Shown here piece after piece: positions 45,131 through 53,924 of a stretch of DNA of 64,000 bases. Within the stretch, counting starts at the first letter, position 1. Each line of letters starts with the position of its first letter. Source of the stretch: an uncultured bacterium. Lineage in GTDB: Bacteria; Cyanobacteriota; Vampirovibrionia; Gastranaerophilales; Gastranaerophilaceae. A model generated the notes under the pieces. That model was given only the letters and a program-made list of their open reading frames with translations. It made no database searches and was not told the origin of the DNA. Location: contig CACWHC010000002.1 of assembly GCA_902760645.1 (NCBI GenBank), forward strand, positions 1-64,000. The letters run 5' to 3'. The position numbers were made by a program, and so were the translations under genes.

Positions 45131-46038
45131 TTTTCTCTGCCCTCAAAATAATTAAATACTTTCATATATTTTTCATCTGCCGGAATTTCTAATGATATTA
45201 TCTCATCAGAAAACGGTTTTGTAAACTTTAATCTGAATGATTGTAAAACCTGTTCTTCCGTACTAACTTTTCCTTTGCCTGCACCGTAGAGAGTATCATT
45301 ATATACAGGATGCCCTTTAAAACTTGTATGTACTCTTATCTGATGGGTTCTTCCCGTAATAAGTTTAATCTCTATTGCGGTTGCTTCTTTGAATCGTTTT
45401 ACTACTTTTATAATTGAGATACTTTCTTTTCCGTCAGGTTTGACCATCATTTTATGAGGTTGTCTGGGATTTCTGCCTATTGGTTCATCAATTATTTCTT
45501 CATCTTTTTCCCAATTACCCTTTACAATTGCACGGTACGTTTTTTCAATTTTGTGTTCTTTGATTTCGTCAGCTAAAAATTCGTGAGTTTTATTGTTTTT
45601 TGCAATCATTAATAAACCTGACGTATTTCTGTCCAAGCGATGAACTATTCCCCTTCTGAATTCCCCGTTTATATCGGATAAATTATCGCCATACTGGTAT
45701 AAAAGGGCATTAACAAGCGTGTTTTCAGTTTCATTTACCGTAGGGTGAGTAAGCATTCCTGACGGTTTGTTAACTACAAGCATGTTGTCATCTTCATACA
45801 CAATATCAAGCGGAATATTTTGAGGTTCTGTTTTTAAAACAACTTCAGGGACTTCAATTATTTCTATTTCATCATCTTCTTTTAATGTATATGAGGGTTT
45901 TTGAATTTTAGAATTGACTTTGACGTTTCCGGATTTTATACTTGTCTGAACTTTTGAACGAGAGATGTTTCCCAGTACCTCTGTTATCATGAGGTCAAGT
46001 CTTTTACCGTCATCATTTTCGTCTGCAATATAAATCAT
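45127..46038 (-). CDS. RluD-family pseudouridine synthase
   Basis: A 303-residue RluA/RluC/RluD-type enzyme. An N-terminal S4 domain (RLDLMITEVLGNISRSKVQ) precedes the catalytic domain with Asp in VHRLDRNTSGLLMIAKN, LITGRTHQIRVH and HPVYNDTLYGAG. It isomerises uridine in 23S rRNA; RluD (helix 69) is the best guess because the S4 domain is present. It starts directly after lspA. Confidence 0.9.
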   Translation of the reverse strand: MIYIADENDDGKRLDLMITEVLGNISRSKVQTSIKSGNVKVNSKIQKPSYTLKEDDEIEIIEVPEVVLKTEPQNIPLDIVYEDDNMLVVNKPSGMLTHPTVNETENTLVNALLYQYGDNLSDINGEFRRGIVHRLDRNTSGLLMIAKNNKTHEFLADEIKEHKIEKTYRAIVKGNWEKDEEIIDEPIGRNPRQPHKMMVKPDGKESISIIKVVKRFKEATAIEIKLITGRTHQIRVHTSFKGHPVYNDTLYGAGKGKVSTEEQVLQSFRLKFTKPFSDEIISLEIPADEKYMKVFNYFEGREK

Positions 46039-46503
46039 CTATTTTGTTTTCTTTAATAAAATTATTATAACTAAGGCTATTACACCAATGTTAATAAGTA
46101 TATCCGAAATATTGAATACCGGAAAATTTACGAAGTTTAGTCTGAAGAAATCTCTTACATAACCAAGCATTATTCTCTCATGTAAATTGCCTGAAATCCC
46201 TGCACACAATATGGATATAAAGAAAATTTCCTTAAACCATATCGATTTTAGGTTCTTCAAAACATATAGAAATAACAAAGTTATCACAACGACTGAAAGA
46301 ATTATTAAAAATTCTCTTGCATTTGGGAATATGTTGAATGCGGCACCTGTATTTTTGACAAAAGTTACAGTCAAAAGCTTACCCGAGTAGGTCATGCCCT
46401 CTGTTACACTGTTATACAGTAATCGGGTCAAAAACATATCAGAAATTAAAAAGAAAACAAAACATACAATAAAATACATTAATTTAGCGAATTTACTGTT
46501 CAT
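46039..46503 (-). CDS. lspA: Lipoprotein signal peptidase LspA
   Basis: A 154-residue aspartic protease with four transmembrane helices that removes signal peptides from prolipoproteins. The two catalytic aspartates are expected in the C-terminal region FNISDILINIGVIAL and the preceding conserved VNFPV segment, and VKNTGAAFNIFPN is the family hallmark. It overlaps the upstream gene by 11 bases. RluD-type genes often follow lspA in bacteria. Confidence 0.9.
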   Translation of the reverse strand: MNSKFAKLMYFIVCFVFFLISDMFLTRLLYNSVTEGMTYSGKLLTVTFVKNTGAAFNIFPNAREFLIILSVVVITLLFLYVLKNLKSIWFKEIFFISILCAGISGNLHERIMLGYVRDFFRLNFVNFPVFNISDILINIGVIALVIIILLKKTK

Positions 46504-47413
46504 CTGCTTTGTCCTTTTTGTCTTTCTTATCGTCTACTCTGGCAAAATTATTTGTCGGAACAACATTTACTCTTGACATAACAAAAGCAAGTCCGTTCAT
46601 TAAAACCTTAATATTACCGTCGGCTGTTGTATTCAGACCCGTAACACCAATGGATGCAACAATATATTCATTAATATTGTCTGTATTTGAAGTAAAAATC
46701 CTTGCAAGAGTATTATCTTCTCTGAGTTTCATAAAATGCTCCTCAGGTTTTGTTGCAGGATTTACTATTTTTTCCTGATTCAGGGAAGCAACAACAATAC
46801 TGTTTTCCGGAGCTTCAACTTTTAATGTCGCAGCATAATTTTTGTTTGCACCAATCATTCTTGGTGTTTCTAATGTCATTTTTAAATATCTTGCATCTCC
46901 GTATTTAAGCGTAGAAAATTCATCAGTAACATTTTCGCCGATAATTTCCCATTGTCCGCCAAGTTTTTGTAAATGGTATATGCAATTGGAATATGAGTTT
47001 AGTTCGCCAATGATATGTTTGTCTAATTCGTCAGATGTTGCAACAGCGGATTCTTCTGTTTCTACAGTCGCATAATCTCCGTTTAGTTTGATATTTTTTA
47101 TTTTAGTCGTGTATGTAATGTCCGGATAGGTTTCCCAAGTGTCACCGACAAGGCTGAAATAAACATCTTTGTTGTATCCGTCATTATCTACAAAATCAGG
47201 AGCATAAAGGCTTTTTAAACCTTCAATATCATATTTTTTTACATATTCACCCTGTTTTGCAAAAACTTCCAGAATATCTTTTTTACAATTTTTTTCGTAC
47301 TGTGCTTGTTCTTTTAAAGCTTTTTTATCGGAAAAGAACCCCGCATTTGCCGGTACACCGAAATTCAGTGCAAATGCCAAACCTAATATTGCTAATAAAA
47401 TTACTCTCTTCAT
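46493..47413 (-). CDS. Secreted NTF2-like domain protein
   Basis: A 306-residue exported protein from the ATG at 47413. The signal peptide is RVILLAILGLAFALNFG up to about residue 24. Residues 35-180 resemble an NTF2/SnoaL-type cone (FAKQGEYVKKYDIEGLKSLYAPDF then YATVETEESAV), and a strand-rich second domain follows. The tail is Lys/Asp-rich. Longer starts at 47419 and 47479 were rejected because TATAAT lies seven bases before 47413. It leads the lspA operon. Confidence 0.7.
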   Translation of the reverse strand: MKRVILLAILGLAFALNFGVPANAGFFSDKKALKEQAQYEKNCKKDILEVFAKQGEYVKKYDIEGLKSLYAPDFVDNDGYNKDVYFSLVGDTWETYPDITYTTKIKNIKLNGDYATVETEESAVATSDELDKHIIGELNSYSNCIYHLQKLGGQWEIIGENVTDEFSTLKYGDARYLKMTLETPRMIGANKNYAATLKVEAPENSIVVASLNQEKIVNPATKPEEHFMKLREDNTLARIFTSNTDNINEYIVASIGVTGLNTTADGNIKVLMNGLAFVMSRVNVVPTNNFARVDDKKDKKDKADEQ

Positions 47414-47420
47414 GTTCATA

Positions 47421-47449
47421 ATTATATAAAAAAATTTATTTAAAAACAA
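47421..47449 (-). promoter_or_regulatory. Leaderless promoter of the NTF2-like/lspA operon
   Basis: On the minus strand TTGTTT (47444-47449), 17 bp and TATAAT (47421-47426) are followed by seven bases and the ATG at 47413. Confidence 0.7.
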
Positions 47450-47453
47450 GTTT

Positions 47454-48032
47454 TTAATACTCAATTCCTTTTCTTGCAACTACACCTGTATCCCAGTAGT
47501 GTTTTACAGGTTTTATTTCAGAAACAAGATGGGCAATGTTAATAATCTCTTTTTTTGCATTTCGACCTGTTAAAACTATTTCCATTTCCTGAGGTTTACT
47601 TTTTAAAACATCAACAACTTCATTAATATCTATAAAACCTAAGTCTATTGCAATATTTGCCTCATCTAAAATAATTAAATTATATTCATCATTTTTGATT
47701 GCTTTTTTGGCGATTTCCCATCCTCTTGAAATTTCGGCAGCATCTTCAATGGATTTGTTTCCCTCATAGACAATTCTGTCCATGCCTGCCTGAATTATTG
47801 TTAAATTATCGGAAATTTCTTTGGACAGGTTTCTGAAGGAATTTAATTCTCCGTAATCATTACCGCCCTTGGTAAACATTATTATAAGAACTTTCCAGCT
47901 CCTGCCTAAAGCTCGCATAGCCAATCCTAGTGAAGCCGTGGTTTTGCCCTTACCGTTACCTGTGTATACCTGAATGTATCCGTGTTTTGCCCAATTCGGG
48001 TTTATTAGGTTGTTGTTCAATTCCTTTTTCAT
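47454..48032 (-). CDS. cobO: Corrinoid adenosyltransferase CobO/BtuR
   Basis: A 192-residue P-loop enzyme that transfers adenosyl from ATP to cob(I)alamin-type corrinoids. The P-loop is YTGNGKGKTTASLGLAMRA, followed by the Walker-B-like LIILDEANIAIDLGF and LTGRNAKKEIINIAHLVSEI near the C-terminus. It indicates use or salvage of vitamin B12. It has no ribosome site, and its ATG is 7 nt from a shared palindromic -10 box. Confidence 0.92.
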   Translation of the reverse strand: MKKELNNNLINPNWAKHGYIQVYTGNGKGKTTASLGLAMRALGRSWKVLIIMFTKGGNDYGELNSFRNLSKEISDNLTIIQAGMDRIVYEGNKSIEDAAEISRGWEIAKKAIKNDEYNLIILDEANIAIDLGFIDINEVVDVLKSKPQEMEIVLTGRNAKKEIINIAHLVSEIKPVKHYWDTGVVARKGIEY

Positions 48033-48039
48033 TGAGGTT

Positions 48040-48049
48040 ATTATATAAT
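48040..48049. promoter_or_regulatory. Palindromic divergent -10 element
   Basis: ATTATATAAT is a perfect palindrome that gives TATAAT on both strands (minus 48040-48045, plus 48044-48049). The cobO ATG lies 7 nt away on one side and the 5-FTHF cyclo-ligase ATG 6 nt away on the other. The -35 boxes are weak. Both mRNAs would be leaderless. Confidence 0.5.
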
Positions 48050-48055
48050 AAATTT

Positions 48056-48562
48056 ATGGAAAATAAAACTGATTTAAGAATAAGAATTAAAAGCCAAAGA
48101 AAAACTTTAGATACAGAAAATCCAGGTAAAATAATCATAAAAAATATCAGAAATACTCATGAATATAATTCTGCCAAAAATGTAATGATTTTTTATCCGA
48201 TGAAATATGAAATAAATTTACTGGATTTATTAAACGACAATAAAAATTTTTATTTTCCAAAGGTATTCGGGGATGAACTTTTGGTATGCCCCGATTGCGG
48301 AAAGTTTGTAAAATCATCCTTTAATGTTATGGAGCCGATTTCAGAGCCGGTAAATCCTGAAATATTAGATTTGATTATTGTTCCTGCACTTGCTGTTGAT
48401 AAAAATAAGTACAGACTCGGATACGGCGGTGGCTTTTATGACAGATTTTTAAATAAATATCCCAATATAAAAACTCTTACTCCGGTATGCAAAAAATTTT
48501 TATTGGAAGAAATTCCTCGTGATACATTCGATAAAGCTGTGGATGTAGTTATTACCGATTAA
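48056..48562 (+). CDS. 5-formyltetrahydrofolate cyclo-ligase
   Basis: A 168-residue enzyme that converts 5-formyl-THF to 5,10-methenyl-THF with ATP. It has LRIRIKSQRKTL near the N-terminus, MIFYPMKYEINLL, and the ATP/Mg motif RLGYGGGFYDRFL near residue 120. The ATG at 48056 gives a start typical of the family, whereas an upstream extension would run through the cobO start. No ribosome site is present. Confidence 0.9.
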   Translation: MENKTDLRIRIKSQRKTLDTENPGKIIIKNIRNTHEYNSAKNVMIFYPMKYEINLLDLLNDNKNFYFPKVFGDELLVCPDCGKFVKSSFNVMEPISEPVNPEILDLIIVPALAVDKNKYRLGYGGGFYDRFLNKYPNIKTLTPVCKKFLLEEIPRDTFDKAVDVVITD

Positions 48563-48626
48563 ATATAGTGTATTAATTTTTATGTTAAAATCTTAATAGT
48601 TAAAAATTTACACTAAGGAGAGAATT

Positions 48627-49592
48627 ATGAAAGCTGTTGTATTTGATGATGGATTAAAACTTGATAATAATTACCCAAAGCCAATTCCTCAAAAAGGCGA
48701 AGCTCTGGTAAGAGTTACTCTTGCAGGTATTTGTAATACGGATTACGAAATTACCAAAGGATATATGGGTTATAAAGGAATTTTAGGACATGAGGCTGTC
48801 GGTGTTGTTGAAGAAGTGAATGATGATGATAAATCACTTCTGGGTAAAAGAGTTGTCGCTGAAATCAGTTACGGCTGCAAGGAGCCTGATTGTCCTTATT
48901 GTGCCGAAAAATTATATCGTCATTGCCCGAATCGTCATACTTTGGGTATATGGAGAAAAGACGGTGTTTTTGCAGAATATTTTACAATGCCGTTGGAAAC
49001 TCTTTTTGAAGTTCCCGATAATGTTACTGATGAACAGGCAGTATTTGTTGAACCGCTTGCTGCGGCTTGCGAAATCACCGAGCAGTTGCACATTAAGCCG
49101 TTTGAAAAGGTAATAGTACTTGGTGACGGGAAGTTGGGTCTGATTACCGCTTTGACTTTGAATGCACAAAATATTGATGTTACTCTTATCGGTAAACATC
49201 AAAATAAACTTGATATAGCAAAAGCTCAGGGTGTAGAAACTAAACTTTTGCAGGATTTGAAGGTAGAAAAAATCTATGATGTTGTAGTTGAGGCTACCGG
49301 TTCTATTTCAGGTTTTGAAACGGCACTTGCTCTTACAAAACCACGCGGAACTTTGGTTCTTAAAAGTACCGTTGCTGCATCAAAAGAATTTAATCTTGCT
49401 CCTATCGTAATTGATGAAATTACGGTTTTGGGCTCTCGTTGCGGACAATTCGGAGCTGCATTGAGATTATTAAAATCTAAAAAAGTTGATTTTTCGCCTT
49501 TGATTTCTGCTACATATACTGTTGATGATGCAATAAAAGGTTTTGAAAAAAATAAAGAAAAAGAAACATTAAAGGTTTTACTAAAATTTTAA
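48627..49592 (+). CDS. Zinc-dependent alcohol dehydrogenase (MDR family)
   Basis: A 321-residue medium-chain dehydrogenase. Catalytic zinc ligands are in AGICNTDYE and LGHEAVGVVEE, and structural zinc in CKEPDCPYCAEKLYRHC. The Rossmann motif is VIVLGDGKLGLITA. It is shorter than the typical 340-350 residues. Sorbitol, threonine or related polyols are possible substrates. The ribosome site is AAGGAGAG and a terminator follows. Confidence 0.88.
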   Translation: MKAVVFDDGLKLDNNYPKPIPQKGEALVRVTLAGICNTDYEITKGYMGYKGILGHEAVGVVEEVNDDDKSLLGKRVVAEISYGCKEPDCPYCAEKLYRHCPNRHTLGIWRKDGVFAEYFTMPLETLFEVPDNVTDEQAVFVEPLAAACEITEQLHIKPFEKVIVLGDGKLGLITALTLNAQNIDVTLIGKHQNKLDIAKAQGVETKLLQDLKVEKIYDVVVEATGSISGFETALALTKPRGTLVLKSTVAASKEFNLAPIVIDEITVLGSRCGQFGAALRLLKSKKVDFSPLISATYTVDDAIKGFEKNKEKETLKVLLKF

Positions 49593-49598
49593 ACAGCA

Positions 49599-49626
49599 AA
49601 AAAGGCGGTATTTATACCGCCTTTAA
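49599..49626 (+). terminator. Intrinsic terminator
   Basis: AAAGGCGGTA pairs with TACCGCCTTT around a TTTA loop. The hairpin may serve both flanking convergent genes. Confidence 0.75.
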
Positions 49627-49646
49627 CTTTATACTCTCTTATTTTA

Positions 49647-50558
49647 TTATACGCCTTTACCTAAACCGTCTTTTCCTACTTGTTCATTTTGTTCAAATTG
49701 GAATTTAGGGTTGCCGTTGCTGTCTAATTGACAAGCATATTCATTTCCTGATGTTATGTTTCTTGTTTTGCCGTTTACCGTTTCTGATACGCATTTGTAT
49801 ATAGGCTGATTATTAGCATCTGTTCTGCCTGTATTTTCATATTTATATGTATAACCGGAAGCGGTTGTTGTTTGGAATTCTTCAGGAAATTTGCTGTTTG
49901 CTTTAGCTTCTTTTGTAACCTTTAGTTTTCCTTCTATTTTTTTTGTTCTGCCGCTTGTATCATATATTAGTGCTTTTTGGTCATTCCATGTCGGTGCTTT
50001 GCCGGGATCTTCTTCTTGTCCTTCTTCATCTGCCACTGGAGTTTGAGCTTTGTTGTCATTAGCTGTTTTTGCCGACTCTTCTTTGCCTTGAGCTTTGTTG
50101 TCACTAGCTGTTTTTGTGGATTCTCCTTTGCCTTGAGCTTTGTCTTCATTACCCGTTTTTGTGGACTCTCCTTTGCCCTGAGCTTTGTCTTCATTACCCG
50201 TTTTTGTCGGTTCCTCTTTTGCTTTTTCTTTCGCAGATTTGCCGGGATCACCCTCAACACTGCCTTTTTTGCCAATGCCAAATAAGTCTAATATTCCGCC
50301 AACGGCTGACATTCCTACGCCAACCCAGCCTAATACTTCACCAAATTTGCTGCCGCTGTCTTCGCAACAATGATCCATATTTGCCCAAGCGTTGTGTGCC
50401 CAACCCCGCGGATGTTGTGGTCCGTAGTAGTTATTCTGAATATATACATTTCCTTTTTTACCCATACCATAAGGTCTGTACTCGCCCGTGTGCATTTGGG
50501 CAGATGGGCCTTTGTATAGTCTTGATGGTGTGGGGTTATTTGAAATGAATGGTGCCAT
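49647..50558 (-). CDS. Protein with 15-residue Lys/Glu/Gly repeats
   Basis: A 303-residue protein. Residues 1-70 are Tyr/Asn/Pro/Gly-rich (VYIQNNYYGPQHPRGW) with a CC pair. A glycine-rich hydrophobic stretch lies at 75-96 (VLGWVGVGMSAVGGILDLFG). Four charged repeats of 15 residues follow (core STKTGNEDKAQGKGE), then a C-terminal domain of about 125 residues (YDTSGRTKKIEGKLKVTKE, GYTYKYENTGRTD). No standard signal peptide is seen. The ribosome site is AGAGGT. No family is recognised. Confidence 0.68.
   Translation of the reverse strand: MAPFISNNPTPSRLYKGPSAQMHTGEYRPYGMGKKGNVYIQNNYYGPQHPRGWAHNAWANMDHCCEDSGSKFGEVLGWVGVGMSAVGGILDLFGIGKKGSVEGDPGKSAKEKAKEEPTKTGNEDKAQGKGESTKTGNEDKAQGKGESTKTASDNKAQGKEESAKTANDNKAQTPVADEEGQEEDPGKAPTWNDQKALIYDTSGRTKKIEGKLKVTKEAKANSKFPEEFQTTTASGYTYKYENTGRTDANNQPIYKCVSETVNGKTRNITSGNEYACQLDSNGNPKFQFEQNEQVGKDGLGKGV
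50043..50210 (-). repeat. Coding tandem repeat, 45-bp unit, about 3.7 copies
   Basis: Residues 117-172 of the gene above consist of units PTKTGNEDKAQGKGE, STKTGNEDKAQGKGE, STKTASDNKAQGKEE and SAKTANDNKAQ. The first two are almost identical, pointing to recent duplication and likely copy-number variation between strains. Confidence 0.85.
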
Positions 50559-50716
50559 AATGACCTCTTGTTTCTTCTCGTATATATATAAAGTATATAC
50601 TTTTTAAATAATTGCTATTTTGTTTTACCTGTTGTTACATTTCTTAACATGTAAAACATGCATGGCACATGGGTTTGGGGGTATATAGGCAAGTATCAGC
50701 ATCTTAAAAAGCTATA

Positions 50717-52318
50717 TTAGTTATCTCTTTCACCGACAATTTTCAGATGTCTTTGAGAGCCTTCGCCTACGCTTTTACTTACAAGATTATGCTGTTCAAC
50801 AAGTTCGTGCTGAAGTTTTCTGATTTGTTGATTTTGCGGTTGTAATTCTATGTGTTCGGCACCTGCAAGAATTTTATTGATTGCGGATTTAGCTTCATCC
50901 AAAGCACGTTCCGCTTCATCATAATAGCCGTGCATTGCCTCAGTATCGCCAACGTCAAGAGCATCTTTAAGTACTTTTTGAATTTGTGCCATAGAATTGG
51001 TTTTTATGTAGAATACTTGCAGTCTGTATTCGTTTGCTGTACTCAAAATTTTTGCTCCTCCTTTTGCAAAGTTTTTGTGGGCAATAACAATATCAGCTTC
51101 ATCAAGATTTCTTGTAATTTCAGCGTTTAAATCAAGTCTTTCTATAACTTTTTCCACAATTGTTCGTGAAACCGCATACAGGTATATTTTTTTGTATGCT
51201 TTTGCTTCTTCGACATATTTTTGTCGTGAAAAACTGAATTTCAGACTGTCTGAAGGATTAATTTTTTCTTCAAGTGCCTGAATTTGTTGTGTTAGTGTCG
51301 GTTGAGCTTTAGGGGTTTCCTCAGGAGTTTCTTCCTGAACGGTATTATCTACTTTTCTGATTTCCGGTCTTATAGGCCAGCCTCTCAAGATATAATCCAC
51401 GGCTTCCGAAGTATCTTTATATACAGCAAGAGTATTTCTGTCTAATATTTCTATAACAATATCAAATGTCGGTTGTTTTTCCCTTTCAAGAACTGTTTTT
51501 TGTGATGAACGGCGTCTTGCTTCGTCATCACCTAAAGTTACTGATTGAATCCCTCCGACCAAATCCGATAAAGTAGGATTTTTAATAAGGCTTTCCAATG
51601 AATTACCGTGAGCGGTAGCAATAAGCATTACTCCGCGTTCTGCAATTGTTCTTGCTGCCTGTGCTTCTTCCTCGGTTCCTATTTCGTCAACAACAATGAC
51701 TTCAGGCGTATGGTTTTCAACGGCTTCAATCATTATATCTTTCTGAAACTGCGGTTGCGAAACCTGCATTCTTCTTGCATGACCGATAGCAGGGTGTGGT
51801 GTATCGCCATCGCCTGCAATTTCATTTGACGTATCAACAACCACAACTCTTTTCCCAAGTTCATCGGCAACGAGTCTGGAAATTTCTCTCAGTTTTGTAG
51901 TTTTTCCGACACCCGGACGTCCCAAAAACAGAATACTTTTTCCCATCATACAGAAGTCTTTTATGCAAGCAATTGTTCCTGTAACGACACGACCAATTCT
52001 GCAGGTAAGACCCACAATTTTTCCCTGTCTGTTTCTGATTGCACTTATACGGTGCAGAGTTCCTGGGATACCGGAACGATTATCCGATGTAAAGTTTTGT
52101 ATTCTGTCCGTAACAAATTTTATATCATCATAGTTAACAATATCAGTTCCGAGGTACTCAATTTTACCTCCGGCATGCCTGATTTCAGGCGCACGCCCGA
52201 TATCCAAAACAATTTCAATAACATCATCCATCTGTTCATAGGAAACATGTCGTTTCACCTTGTCGGGTACGACCTCCATTAATCTGTCAAGATCGTTTTG
52301 AAATTGTAAGTTGCTCAT
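50717..52318 (-). CDS. Ycf45-like AAA ATPase with R3H domain
   Basis: A 533-residue protein from the ATG at 52318. The N-terminus (ELV-type VIEIVLDIGRAPEIR) and ATPase core match the plastid/cyanobacterial Ycf45 and sporulation SpoIIIAA-like family. Walker A is GRPGVGKTTKLREI, Walker B VIVVDEIGTEEEAQAA, and the sensor region is LIATAHGNSLESL. The C-terminus after about 480 resembles an R3H nucleic-acid-binding domain (QIRKLQHELVEQHNL, SQRHLKIVG). A role in binding single-stranded nucleic acid is expected; the precise function is not known. Confidence 0.85.
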   Translation of the reverse strand: MSNLQFQNDLDRLMEVVPDKVKRHVSYEQMDDVIEIVLDIGRAPEIRHAGGKIEYLGTDIVNYDDIKFVTDRIQNFTSDNRSGIPGTLHRISAIRNRQGKIVGLTCRIGRVVTGTIACIKDFCMMGKSILFLGRPGVGKTTKLREISRLVADELGKRVVVVDTSNEIAGDGDTPHPAIGHARRMQVSQPQFQKDIMIEAVENHTPEVIVVDEIGTEEEAQAARTIAERGVMLIATAHGNSLESLIKNPTLSDLVGGIQSVTLGDDEARRRSSQKTVLEREKQPTFDIVIEILDRNTLAVYKDTSEAVDYILRGWPIRPEIRKVDNTVQEETPEETPKAQPTLTQQIQALEEKINPSDSLKFSFSRQKYVEEAKAYKKIYLYAVSRTIVEKVIERLDLNAEITRNLDEADIVIAHKNFAKGGAKILSTANEYRLQVFYIKTNSMAQIQKVLKDALDVGDTEAMHGYYDEAERALDEAKSAINKILAGAEHIELQPQNQQIRKLQHELVEQHNLVSKSVGEGSQRHLKIVGERDN

Positions 52319-52733
52319 TCCCTTTGGCCTTTCTCTATTTTGTATGCCGAATTCGACCTTACAAAACAATAACCGGCAGTCTGATTTGAAATTTAACTAT
52401 CTCCATGAATATTATACCACTTTTTAAAAAAGTTTGCCTGCAATTTTTTGTTACAAATGTAGTAATTTTACAAATCTTAACAAATATTATTGGCTTAAAA
52501 GTGTTGATATAACACGTTATCATGGATTTTATATTTTGCGGAATGTGTATAATATACCAATTATTATCAATAAATGTAAATTTTTTTTGTTAGAAATATC
52601 TTAACATTTTTTATAAATTGGCTAAAATTACTAAAATTTCATATATTTAAACTAGATTTTTTTACAAAAAATGTTATATAATATAGAGTAACGTATTCGA
52701 TTATAAATAAAATAAGAATAGAAGGGTGTTAAA
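52319..52733. other. AT-rich intergenic region between divergent genes
   Basis: This stretch of about 415 bp separates the Ycf45-like gene from the Gln-rich TPR gene. It is very AT-rich and has several TATAAT-like hexamers (for example near 52550 and 52675) but no well-spaced -35 box. I see no gene, repeat or hairpin terminator in it. It probably holds the promoters of both neighbours. Confidence 0.5.
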
Positions 52734-53921
52734 ATGAGTAGAAAAAAAGCTATTATACTTTCAGTGTTGGCGATGTTAGCAACCTATGGCGCTGCAAACG
52801 CATTCCCTAAATACGACTTGTATGATGATATACACAGAACTGAAATTAAGCAGAGAAAAGAGCAGGAACAACAACAGCAGCAGCAACAGCAACAGCAGCA
52901 GGCACCGCAACAGACGGAAGAAACAAAGGCTCCTGAAGTAATTATTCCTAAGACAGCCAAGGATTTTTACTCATTTGTTCCTTTGAAAGATTTATATGTA
53001 AAGACTATTGATAATAAAGTTTATTATTCTAACCCTACCATTAAGAGTGCAATTGCACGCTACAAACAGGGAAATTATACCGGTTCATTGCAGGAATTAT
53101 ACGCATATATAAAAATTCAGCCTAATAATCCGTATGCATATTATTGCATGGCACTTGCATACACAAGATTGGGTCAAACCGAGGCAGCAAGAAATTGCTA
53201 TCAAAAAGTTATTAACTGCAATGCACAGGGTAAATTATTTGAATTGGCACTTAAAGGCAGAGATTGTATATCAGGCGGCATGTATTGTATGACTCCTGTA
53301 AATCCGCTTCCGGAACCGCCAAAAGCGGATGAAATATTGAAAGCGGTTGATCCGTTGGATCAGTTTATTAATGCTCCGTATACCGGACATGGTTTCTCTC
53401 CTGAGTTGGAAAGAGAATATCAGCAAAAACAACTTGATACTATTCAAAAAACTATTAACAGAAAAGAAAATCTTAACAAAGATGATATAGAAGACCTTAA
53501 ACAAATTCAAAGGGAACATAAATCAGAAGTTCCTATGTTTGAAAAAATTGCAATGGCTGCAAGTATTTCTTCTGAGCCAACAAATGAAGAGGTTTTAGAT
53601 GCAATTGATGTTTTAAAAAGAGCAGGTTTAAATATTTCTGCCGATGCTAAGTCGGTTTCATCCAATTCTGAAAATGCTGCTGATACTGTAAAATCATCAA
53701 ATGTTAATCCGGCATCTTTTGTTAATCCTGAGTATGAAGCAATAAATATGATGATGGGAAACAATAATAATAACAATAATGACCCTATGATGTCTATGCT
53801 TCCGTATATGTTAAGTAATAATGAAAACGGTAAAAATGTTGATCCTCAAGTTATTCAGGCAGTTATGATGAATTCAATGATGAGCAGCTTGAATAGTTTG
53901 AATTCTACAGATAATAAATAA
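52734..53921 (+). CDS. Secreted TPR protein with poly-Gln and poly-Asn tracts
   Basis: A 395-residue exported protein with a signal peptide at 1-23 (AIILSVLAMLATYGAANA). A Gln-rich tract (about residues 42-56) precedes a domain with TPR-like pairs at about 100-170 (AIARYKQGNYTGSLQELYAY, PYAYYCMALAYTRLGQTEAA). An acidic helical part follows, then an Asn run (GNNNNNNNDPMM) and a Met/Asn/Ser tail. The role is probably as an envelope scaffold. The ribosome site is AGGGTG. The next TPR gene follows by 3 bp. Confidence 0.72.
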   Translation: MSRKKAIILSVLAMLATYGAANAFPKYDLYDDIHRTEIKQRKEQEQQQQQQQQQQQAPQQTEETKAPEVIIPKTAKDFYSFVPLKDLYVKTIDNKVYYSNPTIKSAIARYKQGNYTGSLQELYAYIKIQPNNPYAYYCMALAYTRLGQTEAARNCYQKVINCNAQGKLFELALKGRDCISGGMYCMTPVNPLPEPPKADEILKAVDPLDQFINAPYTGHGFSPELEREYQQKQLDTIQKTINRKENLNKDDIEDLKQIQREHKSEVPMFEKIAMAASISSEPTNEEVLDAIDVLKRAGLNISADAKSVSSNSENAADTVKSSNVNPASFVNPEYEAINMMMGNNNNNNNDPMMSMLPYMLSNNENGKNVDPQVIQAVMMNSMMSSLNSLNSTDNK

Positions 53922-53924
53922 TTT

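Noticed and set aside
50043-50210. CRISPR array
   Set aside because: The repeats are in frame, contiguous without spacers, and encode a charged linker.
50640-50716. Similarity of the minus strand (CCCCCAAA, CATGCATGT) to the candidate sRNA at 26822-26932
   Set aside because: The shared words are short and occur in a different order, and no terminator hairpin is present.
52862-52905. Poly-Gln tract as a sequencing artefact or frameshift
   Set aside because: CAG and CAA codons are mixed and the frame continues into a sensible TPR domain, so it appears genuine.
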